Positions 11,595 to 23,366 are shown, counted from the stretch's first letter. The stretch: 64,000 nucleotides of DNA from Salminus brasiliensis (GCF_030463535.1 NC_132893.1:15843771-15907770); one strand, 5' to 3'. Notes: generated from the letters alone by a model not told the origin. Program-made: numbers and translations.

Positions 11595-12346
11595 TGTCAT
11601 GACTGGCTAGGTCTGACAATGACTGGGGAACACTCGCAAGTTCGGTGCAACGCAAGTTTACGCAACTTTAATGAACAAAACGGGATAAACATAAACCAGA
11701 AGCGGCAGTAAAGTACTGGGTAAAACCGGTAACAGAAAATAAACACGTGACAAAGCAAACGGGGCAAAACAAGAGTCACCTGAGACTGGTGGATAACCAG
11801 GGAGCTAGGCGTGAGTGGGTTAACAAACACAGATAACACTAGAAACTAAGAACGCTGGCAGTGCCAGTAAAAAGCAAGGGAATAACGAAAACCGCGCTCG
11901 TCAGGCGCAACTAAACATACACGACGTAGACCCGAAGCTTAGGGATCAGTCGCCATACCCTCGAGGCGACTCAGAAGCAAACATAGCAGTAGTACACTCA
12001 TGAACCGGGATAATGTGACGGACTCTCTCAGACGTCCTCGTGAAGACCGAACTAGACACTAGATTACTTAGACAGCCGCCAACACTCCAGGTCGGCTCAG
12101 AAACCGCAAATTCTCGGCAACGGGGAGTTCGAGCTCGCTTCCTAAATACCCCAGCCTCAGGTAAACCAAATCGATACATACAATGGACGTAAATCAAACA
12201 CACGTGAACACATCAGAAAAACATGGCGTGATGCATGAGATGGCCGTCAACATAAAAGTCCGTGATGAAGTGACGTGAACGTGAATCCAGAACTGAAAGT
12301 CCGTGAACCAGGAAATCAACTTAAAAGTCCCGAGGACGCGGCGACA
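11595..12346 (-). mobile_element. Solo LTR, Ty3/gypsy type (LTR3)
   Basis: On the minus strand it starts TGTCGCCGCG and ends CAGTCATGACA. A TATTTAG box (near 12145) precedes GCCGAGAATT (complement at 12109-12118). Flanking pentamers CAGCA and CTGTA are at best a decayed target duplication (two mismatches). No internal region remains. Confidence 0.78.
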
Positions 12347-12720
12347 CTGTAAAAAGCACATGCAAAATGACAGTCAGTTCTTGTGGCATTATGTCCAATT
12401 TGGAAAATGCCAAACAATTAATATGCTCAAACTTTAAATTGAATAAACTTTTCTTCTATTATTAATGAATGAATTTGTCTCACATTCCCTGCGCAACACT
12501 TCACCGTAAATTTATGCACACGCTTATTTTTTAAGTGCGAGTGACTTCACTGTAAAGCCTCAAAGTGCAGATAAATGTTGAAATAGTTAACGTGCAATCC
12601 TAGTTATATATGTTATATAATAAAGTAAGCATGGATCAGTCATCATCGGCCATAACAAATTAAACACAGATTTGTTATTGACAGTGCATTAATTAAGTGG
12701 ATAGTCCTCTAACAAGAATA
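12347..12720. other. No gene seen
   Basis: AT-rich spacer. No supported feature. Confidence 0.5.
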
Positions 12721-12724
12721 CAAA

Positions 12725-14085
12725 AGATTTTCAGAAACAGTGTTTAGCAAAGTTTAGAGTGGAAGAGGAGCTGCAAGAAGAAGCAGTGACAAAAAGGGAA
12801 GAACCCCAAAGGGCCCTTGTTGCAGAAAGGTCTGCTTGAATGAAAGGTCTGAAAATGACAGAATATTTCTGGAACAAAAATAAAATCCCAGAGGGCATCC
12901 TACATAATCTTGCAACAAAGGAACATCCATTTCCAGAGTCATTCAGACCACTGGAGAAATATTGTCCTGGACCTTGTCCTCCAGCTTCCAAAGCGCAACT
13001 ACTGCCAATGTGAGTCCAGAGGACATTGAAGTTAGACAATGAAATGTGAAAACAAGATGGGAGATGGTAAAAAAAGGGAATCATTGCATCTGGATTTTGT
13101 GCAGGTAAACCTTTACTGTTCTGTGTATTCTGGAATTACAGGAGTTATTTTTTCAGTCTATTTATTTTTGTCAAATTATTTCTCCTTAGACACCACGGCC
13201 ACCAATCCCTTCACCAGTATGCTGGCATTCACACCATGGGTTGGAAAACACAAAAGAGTTCATGACATCATCCCAAAGACAGAGCTTTTTAAAGGTCTCT
13301 CGGAAAAGTATTGTGCTTGTGTATCGAGGGGAGCATACAATATTGATGAGGATGCCATCTTAAGTGTAATTATATTGTATTTCAATGGTTTTTATATTCA
13401 ATGGTTTATTTTGAAAAAACCTATGATGAACTCAAGAACATATACAAGGAAACAAGGAATGGTCCACAGACAATTTCCAGGTTCATTGACTATGCCACAC
13501 TGAATATAAGAGATCTTATAAGCATCTGTCCACAGAATCTCATTGAAGCTCCAGTGTCCCCAGAGTCTAGGCTATCCTGGCTTACTGATGATAAAAGTGT
13601 GAAATGTTTTCAGATTATTTTTTTTACCAGTTCTTGCTTAAATTCATAACTCTTAAATTTAGAATACTTCTCTAGAAACCATTTTTCTTGTTGATTCTGC
13701 TGGGGCTTACATTTCTATTATTATACATTTATGCAAATCTTTTAAACATTTTATATTTTCAATATTTGCATCATTACTTGAATGGTTTGTGTATTTGTAG
13801 ACATGTATTTCGGCAGCATGACTCCTTATTTGGCTGGGAAATATCCAGACCATAGATGTGGCAACAAACAGATGACTTCAACTGTGGGGGAGTTTGTCTA
13901 CACAGTTTAACATTTTTAGCCCTTTGCTAAAAAAATTGATAATTCCTGAAAAAACAAACTTCCACAATTTGTTTTGAATGGATGTGAAGGGCAAAAGGAT
14001 GTCCTCTGAAGCTGTGCCATCTGCACTTACATCTCGCTTCATGTTTGGTTGGGGATTTGGCAATTCAAGTATGAGATGATAGCAT
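12725..14085 (+). pseudogene. Decayed multi-exon coding remnant, family not recognised
   Basis: Several coding-like blocks share the plus strand. Block 1 (12725-13015) reads through one stop and is rich in E, K and R, then has MTEYFWNKNKIPEGILHNLA and FPESFRPLEKYCPG. Block 2 (13191-13360) follows a good acceptor (TTTCTCCTTAG) with TSMLAFTPWVGKHKRVHD and FKGLSEKYCACVSRGAYNID. Block 3 (13401-13600) has TYDELKNIYKETRNGPQTIS and SRLSWLTDD. Block 4 (about 13803-14085) has GSMTPYLAGKYPDHRCGNKQ and, after stops and shifts, MSSEAVPSALTSRFMFGWGF. The composition suggests a globular protein, perhaps the product of a domesticated or transposon-borne gene. It carries stops and frameshifts. Function is not assigned. 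Confidence 0.45.
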
Positions 14086-14095
14086 TTTTTAATAG

Positions 14096-14200
14096 CAAAT
14101 ACACACACGGACAAAATTGTTGGTAACCCTCGGTTAATGAAAGAAAAACCCACAATGGTCACAGAGATAACTTGAATCTGACAAAAGTAATAATAAATAT
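14096..14200 (+). mobile_element. Tc1/mariner terminal fragment
   Basis: CACACACGGACAAAATTGTT followed by GGTAACCCTCGGTTAATGAA and ACCCACAATGGTCACAGA is the 5' end of a common fish Tc1 lineage. It breaks off near 14200, before any transposase. Confidence 0.55.
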
Positions 14201-14860
14201 GCTAATGCTATGAATGTTTTTGGCTGAAGATGTGAAGGGATGGCAAGCCACCTAAAAAAGATTTGGTGGGGTTTTCTCTATTCTATCTGGAAATGGGGAC
14301 ATGCAAACTTATGGTGTGTGGTTTGCCTCTCATACAAAGTCCTTTTTTGGAAAAAAAATGTTCAAGCTCATTACAAGTAGACTGGAAGTTTGATGCATAT
14401 ATGTATGCAGTTCTTTGTAAGTTGAAATTGGGTTTAGTATGTATTCATGTGGCTTATTCCTGGTTAATCTACTGTTTAAAGGCCTAGGTTCAGAGGATAA
14501 TTATGGACTGAATGTTGTTTTTCTCTTACTTAAAATGACTTATTTTTTGTCCATTCTTTCAGTGAGTCATGATCATTAATGGGTATTAACGTGAATCAAC
14601 TCTATAACCTTTGCTGGGTGATTACCTGGCTGATGTTTGTTGGCTGGTCCTCATACTGTTTTTTCGAATTTCTGTCTGTCCTGTGTTCCTCCACAGCACT
14701 AGGCCAGATCTGTACAATGACCATAATCTCTCACATGATATTTCAGTAGATTGACAAGTGTTGTCAAGCTAGTCTACAAGCTAGACTAGCTAATCACTGA
14801 ACTCCAACAAAAATCATACCCTATGCTGGTAAATGTGTTTACAAATCACAAAGTCCTGAT
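14201..14860. other. No gene seen
   Basis: Only AT-rich sequence and a small palindrome near 14770 (AGCTAGTCT / AGACTAGCT). No supported coding frame. Confidence 0.5.
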
Positions 14861-14889
14861 CTTTAACAAAAAGAGCCAGTCAGCCTGCT

Positions 14890-15545
14890 GAGAATATTGT
14901 GGCACTATTGAGGAACAAAGCCATAGAGGGACCACCCCTTCAATGCTGTCAGTAAATCGCTGATGCCAAAGTGGTATGGATTAGATGGGTTCAAGAAGTC
15001 TGTGAATGATGTAAACCAAACCAAAAACCATGGATGAACAGTGAAGTTTGCAGTCTGCTGTAAGCATGCAATGCTGCCTTTAAATCGGTCTTTAAAGCTG
15101 TCAGATAAAACCCAAAGGCTGGTATTAGAGCTGTTAAACATCATTTAACCATTTAACCATCATATAGGACCACTACAGCAAATGTCAGATGAAAGTCATT
15201 CAGCGTCTCCTCTGTCCCCACTCATCTCAGCCACATCCTGTTCCAAACCCTGCCATCCGGTAAGGGGTACAGGACTATCAGAGCCAGAGCCAACCTGGAT
15301 GCACACACAGCTACTGATTATGCTGATCCTTCTAGTTCACTCGTCATACCCCTGCTGAGCTTCACTCCCAGAACACTACTGCACTGTAGAACTTGTTTAC
15401 ATAAATACAACAGCTTTGTATATGCACATATTTGTATAATTTGTATTTATTGTCTTTATACTTATCATCTATGCACCCTGTCTCAGGTCTTGTCTATTGT
15501 CAATTATCCTGAATTTGTTTAATGACAATGTCGAATTGAATAGAC
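14890..15545 (+). pseudogene. Non-LTR retrotransposon fragment (Rex1/CR1-like), two pieces
   Basis: The first piece (about 14960-15145) reads NQKPWMNSEV and RNAAFKSVFKAV, typical of the linker between endonuclease and RT in fish CR1/Rex1-type LINEs. The second (15190-15545) reads HLFQTLPSGKGYRTIRARAN, the usual C-terminus, followed by a 3' UTR ending TAATGACAATGTCGAATTGA. The RT core is deleted. Family naming is from memory of the protein style and moderately sure. Confidence 0.55.
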
Positions 15546-17240
15546 TGTGCACATTGTAGGACACAAATTCCTGAACATACAGCTGTCCAGAATGGGGAAA
15601 CAAAAAGACCTATATACATTCAATGTTTGTTGCCATTAAATAACCTTTGTTTTTTGTGGCACGTGTTTTGCAAGTGAACCTGAATACAAGACAACTGTAA
15701 GTAATTGTAATAATGAAAATGTAAATATGGTTCACATGGTAAATAATCCATTCTCATTTGATACGTTTTCTTCAATAGTTCTTTAGTAAAGTGAAGACTG
15801 TTAGGATCTTGAGCATTAAGGATTTGTGAATGGTGTACATGGTTCTATATAGCACCCTCCGGGTGCTTCTAATGTTCTCCATCAATCTAAAGATTTAAAC
15901 ATTTCACCATGCAGAGAAAGTTTTAAGCATGAATATTGATTTGGGAAAAGTTTATTTACCAATTTAACCAAAAGTGGTGTTTCTGTGGTATCAAATCATC
16001 TTGATCTTAATCACTACTAGAATAAACTGACCTTTCAGTGTTAATGTCAATTTCCAAAAAAAAACTATCCGAAAAAAATGCCCAGAGCATTCATTCTGGA
16101 GACCACATCTTTTGAGGACTTCAGACAAGTGTTTACTGAACCACTTAGTAGTCATTGGAAGGGGGGGGGGGGACCCCCACACAAAACAAGATATTTAACC
16201 ATAGATGTGCAAAGACAAAGAGAATGACTAATTTTGGATATTTTAATTGAGATGCCTGAATTTGATCTGTCTGTTTGAGCATGTTAGTAGAACTGAATAA
16301 CAGTGTGGTGAAAACTGCATGCTGTGTGAGGTTAGACCTTTGGTCTTTGGTAAGACTGTAATAGTTGGGAATTCATTCAGACGCATGAAGCTATGAAAAG
16401 ACATCAAGCCGTGCACAGATATAAGGGGAGTTTGTCTCACAATACTGAAACAAGTTTTTACAGAAAATCAGGTGATCTAAGTAAATGTTTATCAGGGACT
16501 AATCTAGTAATACATTTAGCAGAAAAATTGCTAAAGAAAAACTGGGAACTAAAATTCTTAAGTGCCAGTTCATACGAACAATAAACGTGCAGACTGTACA
16601 TACATATGTGCATTTGCAAGGTAAAGCAAAAGAGGGGTGAGAGGTGACCATGTAGAACTAAAAGCTTTAAAAGTAAACTTTTAGCTGAATCAGTGTTGCA
16701 ACAGCTCTTTAATCAAGAATTAACAGACACATTGTGGGGCACAGGGTTGGATCCTGATTTGGCTGAAAAACGCAGACATCTGAAATCCTGTAACAAAAAA
16801 GCATTAGCAACAGAATTGCAATGACTTTGAAATGAATTAAGTTGCATTTTTCCTTCTTCCCCTGAACTCACCAGATGCCTCAAGGCATGATGTTTGTACA
16901 AAAGATAAGCATACAACTCCTGAATAATAAAAAAAAAACAGTTTTTTTTATTTATTTATTTTTTTTAGATATTATTCTAGGGCTTGGTTTATAAATAACA
17001 AAACATTACAATGTTACCCTGCTTTTCAGTTTCAATAGAAATGGACATCAGAGTTTACCACCTGTTTGGCAAATTAGGAAGAGAAATGTGCCCAGTCTTT
17101 TATGAAGCAAAAAGAAAAATCTCCAAAATGTCTCAGCATAAACAAGAACAGTACAAAATGATCACTTCCCTTTAACCAGGTGAGATGCGTCGATTAGAGG
17201 ATGTCGTCTGAATGGCAGGGTACACCTTGAAGAAACGGTA
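15546..17240. other. No gene seen; poly-G run at 16159-16171
   Basis: Short open frames only, none with recognisable motifs. A 13-G homopolymer lies at 16159-16171 and an A/T-rich low-complexity patch at 16927-16970. Confidence 0.5.
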
Positions 17241-17294
17241 ACTGGATGCGTGGGATGGCAGGGTTTCTGTCCCAGGAATCCTGCAGAAACTCAA

Positions 17295-17322
17295 GGAGGA
17301 TTCGAAACTGTTCGAATCCTCC
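17295..17322. repeat. Perfect 12-bp hairpin around TTCGAATCC
   Basis: GGAGGATTCGAA, loop ACTG, TTCGAATCCTCC. The arms are exactly complementary. TTCGAATCC resembles the tRNA T-arm/B-box, but no tRNA cloverleaf surrounds it. Confidence 0.8.
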
Positions 17323-17499
17323 ACTGACCCTCAACAACACACCAATTCAAGGCTTCCACGGTTATGTGTTATGTGGAAGCGATACCTGCATGGGATACCA
17401 ATTACGAACGTTAACTCAGTCCAATCCTCACGTTTTAAAAATGTGCTGTAGCTTAAACATAGAGATAAGTGCACTGAAGAGTAAAACTAGCACGAGTCT

Positions 17500-17830
17500 G
17501 GTCAGCTTTTATTAAATGTCCACCGCGGCACTCACAATACTGACGAAGCCTAAAACTTTCTCAGAGCATGACCCACTTTCGCATATCCGCCATTAACACA
17601 CGCTGCATTACCGCTGAGCTTCTCGACTCAACTCTCCCTTGAAATCAGCTAAATGAGTCCTCAGAACTCCACGACTCTCCTCACCAAAAATCACCCGCGC
17701 TGATTTAAAAGAAAACCAATGACCTGGTTCCCCTACTGCCTTTCCGCGCTCTCCTTCGAGCTAAATTTAGCAATGCCCCTATCAGCAAAATGACCAACTT
17801 TTGACTGGCTACTGCAACAATTATTTTAAC
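17500..17830. other. CpG-richer patch, no gene identified
   Basis: It contains several CG dinucleotides and a pyrimidine-rich composition in otherwise AT-rich DNA. It could be an old LTR or promoter; I cannot tell which. 17831-18500 holds nothing I can support. Confidence 0.3.
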
Positions 17831-18504
17831 CCTTGCATTCGCTGATTGCTGCATATAGCCATACACACACCGTGAATTTAAGGAAAAAATATAAAATATA
17901 GCTTACAAATGTTTACACTCCACACATACATTGTCGTTATATCAGTACTCAGATCCTGCCAATTAAACCATAAATGAGATGTTAATCTATTGTACAAAAC
18001 ACCACTAAAAATAATGGGCCCCAAACCTCCTGTAAGGATATTACCCTACAATATTCAAACTCAATCCAGTTATCAATGAGGCACACAAAAAATGGAATGA
18101 GGCTGATACAAAAGGGCAATTGTATTAACTGTAAAACGTTTTGTATACCATTAGACTAGTCTAGCATGGTCCAAAAGCAGTTAAGTATGCCACTTTTCCT
18201 AGCAGTTTTTCGTACAAACAATACCCCATCACTCTTCATGCAAAGCACTAAAAAAGCTAACATCTTCTTATAGTCATGTATAACATGTAATGACGTGCCC
18301 AGCCAATCACAGCTGTTTCATAGAGCAGCACATAAAATGCCAATTCTGTCCATTTAACTGTGTTAATTGTGAATTAAACTCCTGCTCATTACAGAGATAC
18401 GGTGAACAGTATAATCTAAATATAATGACATAAAACATAATGTATAAATATAATAACTTAGAAAACGTTAAGCTACATTTGCACCACAAATTGCGCAGTC
18501 TGGC

Positions 18505-18577
18505 CAGATTTCAGATTTCACTCGGTTTAGGTGTATAATTATATATAACACCTAAAGCGAGTAAAATTAGAAATCTG
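18505..18577. repeat. 73-bp foldback (MITE-like) element
   Basis: CAGATTTC..TTT.ACTCG.TTTAGGTGT is repeated in inverse at the right end (ACACCTAAAGCGAGT..GAAATCTG). The arms are about 31 bp with a few mismatches and the centre is AT-rich. It abuts the broken end of the Tc1 element. Confidence 0.7.
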
Positions 18578-18826
18578 AATGTTCATCATGCTAATTATCA
18601 TAATGAAATACAGGGACAGTAATGTTATATTCCTTTGTAAGATAATGAGCAAAATGCAGACAGACAAGTTCCGTTCTCCTGCCAAACCCAGACACGTCCA
18701 TCAGACTGCCAGACGGAGAAGCTTGATTCGTCATTCCAGTGGCTGCGTGCTTTATGCAACTGCATCCGACACTTTGCATTCCGCTTGGTGATGTAAGGTT
18801 TGAATGCAGCTGCTCAGCCATGGAAA

Positions 18827-20495
18827 TATGGGCCGATCTACTGGGGTGGCATAGGGTGGCAAATGCCAAAAAGAAAGCCTTGCCACCCCTGCTGGCACCC
18901 CAGTTGGCGGCAACGAATTAAAGAAAAGTTATGATCAGTCTCTTGCTGCTCTGCCGTTACCTTGTGCTGCATTAACTAAACTCAGACATTGTTTGGGAAA
19001 ACTGAATGGCGCAAAGCGAGCAAAGGAGACACTATCTATCCCAGAAATTAAATCAGAATTAAAGCACAGCGCTAGTATAGTTGCGATACTGATTTTGAGG
19101 TGATAAAAAATAGGTTGAAGAGTTATTTTGCTAACTATACATGTAATATTAACTAGGTCTGACGTTAGACATGTGTAAAGTAGCCTATACATTTAGCGTC
19201 TGTCAAGGACAACATTGCAAAGTTACTTTGAATCTTACAGAAATAAAGAGTTCAGTCAGCGTACATAGTTCACCAAAGAGAAAGGAAAGAGAAACAGAAA
19301 ATGAACAACTGAGCAAGGTAAACGGCGAAGATGAGGTTGAAGGAGAGAGGAAGGAAAAAATGGAAGGAGAGCAAGAGAGAGATAATACAAAGACGAGGAG
19401 AGAGATAAGGGCAACAGAAATGAGATGGAGATGGAATACAAGGCCAAGACGACCAGGGACATGAGGAATTGGGTAGAACACCACAGCAGAGAAGATATGG
19501 AGGAGGGAGAGCATCACTAAGCGTGAAAGTGAGAGACAAGATAACATGCAGGATATTTAACAATTTCCTGTTCTCTTCCTAACCCCTTGTGTTTTTCCCC
19601 ACCTTTCTGTTTTCTCTCTCTATCTCTCTTTCACATGTATTGAGATGTCTGGTTCCAACTGTTCCATCCTGGTTCTGCCTGACCTGGCTCTCCACTACCC
19701 TCCTGCCCGCTGTCCTGCTCTGGGGCCTTGCATTGATTCATCCTCACCTTACTTCATGACTGTGCTTCGTACTGTTTATCTGCATGGACTTTATCATCAC
19801 ACTCACGTTTTCGTCTTATATGGTTTGATGGCACATTTACCACTTTTTCTTAATTCAGCTTTGTTTTGTTGTTTTTTATTCCTGTTTTGCTTTTTATTAT
19901 TATTCAGTGTCGACCTGAGGAGGATGAGTTCCTCTTTTGAGTCTTGGTTCCTCTCAAGGTACTTGCTACTGTTGGCACTAGCTTGCTTAAAAGAGGCTTG
20001 GACCTGGATCTCTGTAAAGCTGCTTTGTGACATTTGTAAAAAGCACTATATAGATCAAGTTTAATTGAATTGAAACTTTTAATTGAATAAGAATGACAAA
20101 AACAGACATTTTGCTATAAGGTGTATTTAAGAGAGATCTTCAAACAAATATAAATATTCATGTTTGTTAAAATATGAATAATTGTGGAAACTTGTAAGTG
20201 TAAAGGTGTGGTGAGATGGGGACAGAGTTTTAATGTTTTGAGATCACATTGTATGGTCAATTATTCCTAATATAAATTGTTTTACTTGAAACCTGAAATG
20301 CAAGATACTGATTGCATGAGATTAAGTTTGTATGAGTTTGTAAATGGCAGCCTATGACCTTTTATAGTGTGTACATAATATTTGTCAAACTGTAATTAAA
20401 TTCAGTATATATTCATCTGCCATATGTTGCCACCCCTCCACAATTCCTGCTCCCCTCTCGCCACCCCATAAATATTTTAACTAAATCCGCCCCTG
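18827..20495. mobile_element. Non-autonomous hAT element nested in the Tc1 element
   Basis: The ends are TATGGGCCGATCTA on the left and, inverted on the right, CAGGGGCGGATTTA, the classical CAGGGGCGGA hAT terminus with decay on the left. Both ends continue with a GGGGTGGC motif. The 8-bp target duplication is CATGGAAA (18819-18826) and CACGGAAA (20496-20503), one mismatch. The host Tc1 coding sequence rejoins across it. No transposase remains; a K/E/R-rich stretch at 19270-19400 may be its N-terminus. An L2 tail sits inside. Confidence 0.85.
19600..20070 (+). repeat. L2 LINE 3' end nested in the hAT element
   Basis: GACCTGAGGAGGATGAGTTC through GTAAAGCTGCTTTGTGACAT and AAAAAGCACTATATAGATCA matches the 3' end of the LINE at 2815-3057. 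It ends in an ATTGA-type tail. Open frames here are UTR artefacts. Confidence 0.7.
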
Positions 20496-20503
20496 CACGG
20501 AAA

Positions 20504-20786
20504 TCCATTCTATGAAGCTCTCTACACACTGTTCTTGAGCTAATCTGAGGCCCACATGAAGTTTGGAGGTCTGTAGCGATGGACTCTGACCTCTGCGCAT
20601 ACTGCGACTCAGCATCTGCTGACCCTGCTTTGCAGTCGTTCCGAATTGCTTCCACTTTGTTAAAATATCACTGACAGTTGAATGTGTAATATTAAGTAGC
20701 GAGGAAATTTCACGACTGGACCTGTTGCACAAATGGCATCCTATCACGGTACATTGTAATTCACTGAGCTCCTGAGAGCGACCCAT
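20504..20786 (-). pseudogene. Tc1-like transposase, N-terminal part
   Basis: This part encodes the DNA-binding N-terminus, two helix-turn-helix units of the paired-like type that bind the terminal repeats in Tc1 transposases. The reading SREISSLLNITHSTVSDILT is the first unit. The frame shifts near the Q-rich linker, and RELHRMDF directly precedes the hAT insertion. The remainder is at 18600-18818. Confidence 0.8.
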
Positions 20787-20924
20787 TGTTTCACAAATGT
20801 TTGTAAAAGCAGTCTGCATGCATTGGTGCTTGGTTTTATACAACTGTGCCCATGGAATTGATTGGAACGCCTGAATTCAATGATTTGGATGGGAGGATGA
20901 ATACTTTTGGCAATATATTGTATG

Positions 20925-22139
20925 TATTAAACCGAAAATATTACTGCCCCCTGCTGCATTTGTGTGGTATTATGGTCCTTCAGACTTCACAATCAGAAAC
21001 ATTCCAGTTAAATGGAAAATCTCTGTAACTCCAAATGATACAACAAAAAATCCATTATGATACAACATTAAATCGAAGTCTATAGACATGCAATATACTC
21101 GTCTGTGTTATGCTTGCTATGATAAAAAGCATAAGCGTTAGCATTTACTGTGAATGCAAAAGTATTACTAGTGATACTTTCTGCCTTAATACCTGTCTAG
21201 GTGCAATAAATGGTTTACACACTAGAGTGTGACATTGGATAAGTATTCAAGGTAAGTATCACTAGTTTACTAGTTTAGCCTGTAATCATACCAATCATGA
21301 CATAGACAAGTAGATTACTTTCATTATTTAAAATCGTTTTCAAGATGCATAATCATTTACATTAATTTGTGCAACATATTTACATAATTTCAAGGTGTAT
21401 AATGTAATGTAAATATATTGCACATTATTTTTATCATTTATTTTTAAATGACTATTTTAGGTTTAGAATAAGGATCTTAGAAGAAGGCATTTACTTTCAG
21501 TCAACTGGTTTGGAGTAACAGATCCTCTGGATCCAAGCCATGCTCATCTTCAATCCATGGCAAATGTATTGTGCATAATAAAATAGAATGGACAGCAATA
21601 TCTTATTTAAATGATTAATAAAATACATGTTTGAAAACACAACATGTCCTGTGTGCAACAAGATTAGACAATGTAGATTAATGTGGCCATAGCACAAGTT
21701 GTTCACTAAAAGGTTAAAGGACAAAAGAATGACATACTGGCTGCATAGACTGACTGCTCCATACCATCGACATCAGTTCCTGTATGCAATTTAACATGCA
21801 CTTTAACATGCAATTTAACGGCACTATTTAACATGAAATAAAAAAACGAAATTTAGAAGAGGTGGAGAAGCTGGAGCATAGTTTCCACCTCAAATGGTGC
21901 AGCTATTGAATTATACAATTCGCTCGTTATTCTCAGCTGCTTGGGGATTTCTGTCCTCCTTATTAAACAGTGATTACATTGTATTCCAGTGCTACAAGTT
22001 TGTTTCTTATCGTCTTTGTCATTCCACCTTAAATTCTCCATTTTTGGATTTTGTTTACGTGTAATGCGCCAATATATTTCCTCCTGATTGGCTGTATGCA
22101 GCATTTGTGTGTGTGTGTACAATATATAAATAAAAATCT
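20925..22139. other. No gene seen; (GT)n at about 22105-22119
   Basis: AT-rich spacer between two Tc1-type elements. No supported coding frame. Confidence 0.5.
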
Positions 22140-23366
22140 TATACTGTTAAAAAAGCCTGTTAATTTCCTGTTTAAATGGTGCCACATTTGTAAGGAACAA
22201 GCATTTGTGGGATGAGCAGTAGAGCTGAGTATGTGGGTTGTGCCCAGGAAAAATTGGCCAAATCTTCTCTTCCATTGCCAAACAGCCTATTTTGCTGTTG
22301 CTATTGACACTAACTTCTGGTACTCCCATGTGCTGCCAATTAGGTGCCTGTGGACATGGGCCTTGCTACAGTGGTCAGTATCTAGGTTTCTGCTCCAAGA
22401 ATCGGCATGCCACGTTAGACTGATCTGGATAGGGCCTTTGCGATATTGCAACTTGTTGCTGGTGTTGCAGCATTATTTGGAGTGAGCCCTAGTACCATCT
22501 CCAAATTGAAGGCAAAGTTAGGGGATGTCGGAGACAGGAAAACGACACCCCAAGAAGATTGTTTTCTTCACCCTGTCAGCACTTAGATACTGTAGGCTGT
22601 TTTCTACAGATGTGCAGTGAATATTTGCAGGACAATATGGCCAACAGTTTTCTGCCTAGACAATTTTGAACAGACTGCACACAGCCAAACTCCGGTCTCA
22701 TCGGGCTGCTAGGAGGCCTGCCATGACTGCCCTTCGGCCACACATGCACAGGAACCTGAACATGTGAAAGAACATCATGTTCAGCTATGAGTCCAGATGG
22801 ATCGTAGGATCTAAGCGTGGAGAAGACGCGGAGAATGCTATGCTGATTGGGGACATATTTTGCTGGAGGTAGTGGGATGGGGTGGGGCAGCATCTGTACA
22901 CTGGAAAAACGAGCAATCGTCATTGAAGGCGGCGTTTTTCAGAGACTACCTCCAGAATTTGGGAGTAGAGGGGATGGAATGGCCTGCCAGCAGTCCAGAC
23001 CTCAACCCCATCGAACACTTGTGGGAAATGCTGGTTGAAGAATGGGATGGCATCCCACAGCAGTATGTGAGCAGGCTGGTGACCAGCATAAGGAGGAGGT
23101 GCCAGGCTGTTGTGGCTGTGTATGGTTGTTCCACAGTCTGCTGAGACTCCTGTTTGTTAAATAAATAAATTGTTAATTTGCCTATATGTTTTGTTTCTTC
23201 AAACTCCATCCAGTCCACCAAACGTAAAATGAGTCAATGACAGAATAGGCTGTTTGGCTGTGTTGGTCGCTCTGCTGCTCATCCCACAAATGCATGTGTA
23301 CATTTGTACCACATTACATATGTGGTACCATTTAAAAGGGAAATTAACAGGATTTTCAACTGCATA
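22140..23366 (+). mobile_element. Tc1/mariner element with long terminal inverted repeats
   Basis: The left end from the TA at 22140 (TACTGTTAAAAAAGCCTGTT, CATTTGTGGGATGAGCAG) is matched in inverse by the right end at about 23272-23366 (CTGCTCATCCCACAAATG). The inverted similarity continues inward to CCAAACAGCCTATT (left 22280, inverted right 23245), giving arms of roughly 150-200 bp with gaps. The coding region between is plus strand and degenerate. Confidence 0.8.
22430..23144 (+). pseudogene. Tc1/mariner transposase, degenerate
   Basis: The N-terminal helix-turn-helix reads VAGVAALFGVSPSTISKLKA at about 22457. A WRRRGECYAD block lies near 22820. The C-terminal part (22860-23144) includes MEWPASSPDLNPIEHLWEML, the catalytic-domain signature that precedes the last acidic residue of the DDE/D triad. 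Between these blocks lie stops, frameshifts and deletions that remove the block with the first Asp. It was probably a cut-and-paste transposase; it cannot work now. Confidence 0.8.

Larger units (their letters stand above)
18590..20920 (-). mobile_element. Tc1-like transposon, interrupted by a hAT element
   Basis: On the minus strand the element begins at a TA (20921-20922) with a CAATATATTGCCAAAAGTAT-type terminus. The transposase start is ATG at 20786 (MGRSQELSEL, then a helix-turn-helix: CNRSSREISSLLN, ILTKWKQFGTTA). Coding runs to about 20504, is split by the hAT insertion at 18827-20495, and resumes at 18818 (AAAFKPYITKRNAKCRMQLH, ESSFSVWQSDGRVWVWQ). It fades near 18600, so the catalytic second half and the far terminus are missing. 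One stop (TGA) lies just after the junction. Confidence 0.85.

Noticed and set aside
17240-17330. tRNA gene around TTCGAATCC
   Set aside because: No acceptor stem, D-arm or anticodon arm can be placed; the core is part of a simple hairpin.
19203-19563. Overlapping leucine/serine-rich minus-strand frames
   Set aside because: Antisense of purine-rich low-complexity sequence inside the hAT element.
19645-20064. Plus-strand frame of 139 codons
   Set aside because: Lies in L2 3' UTR-type sequence; no protein motif.
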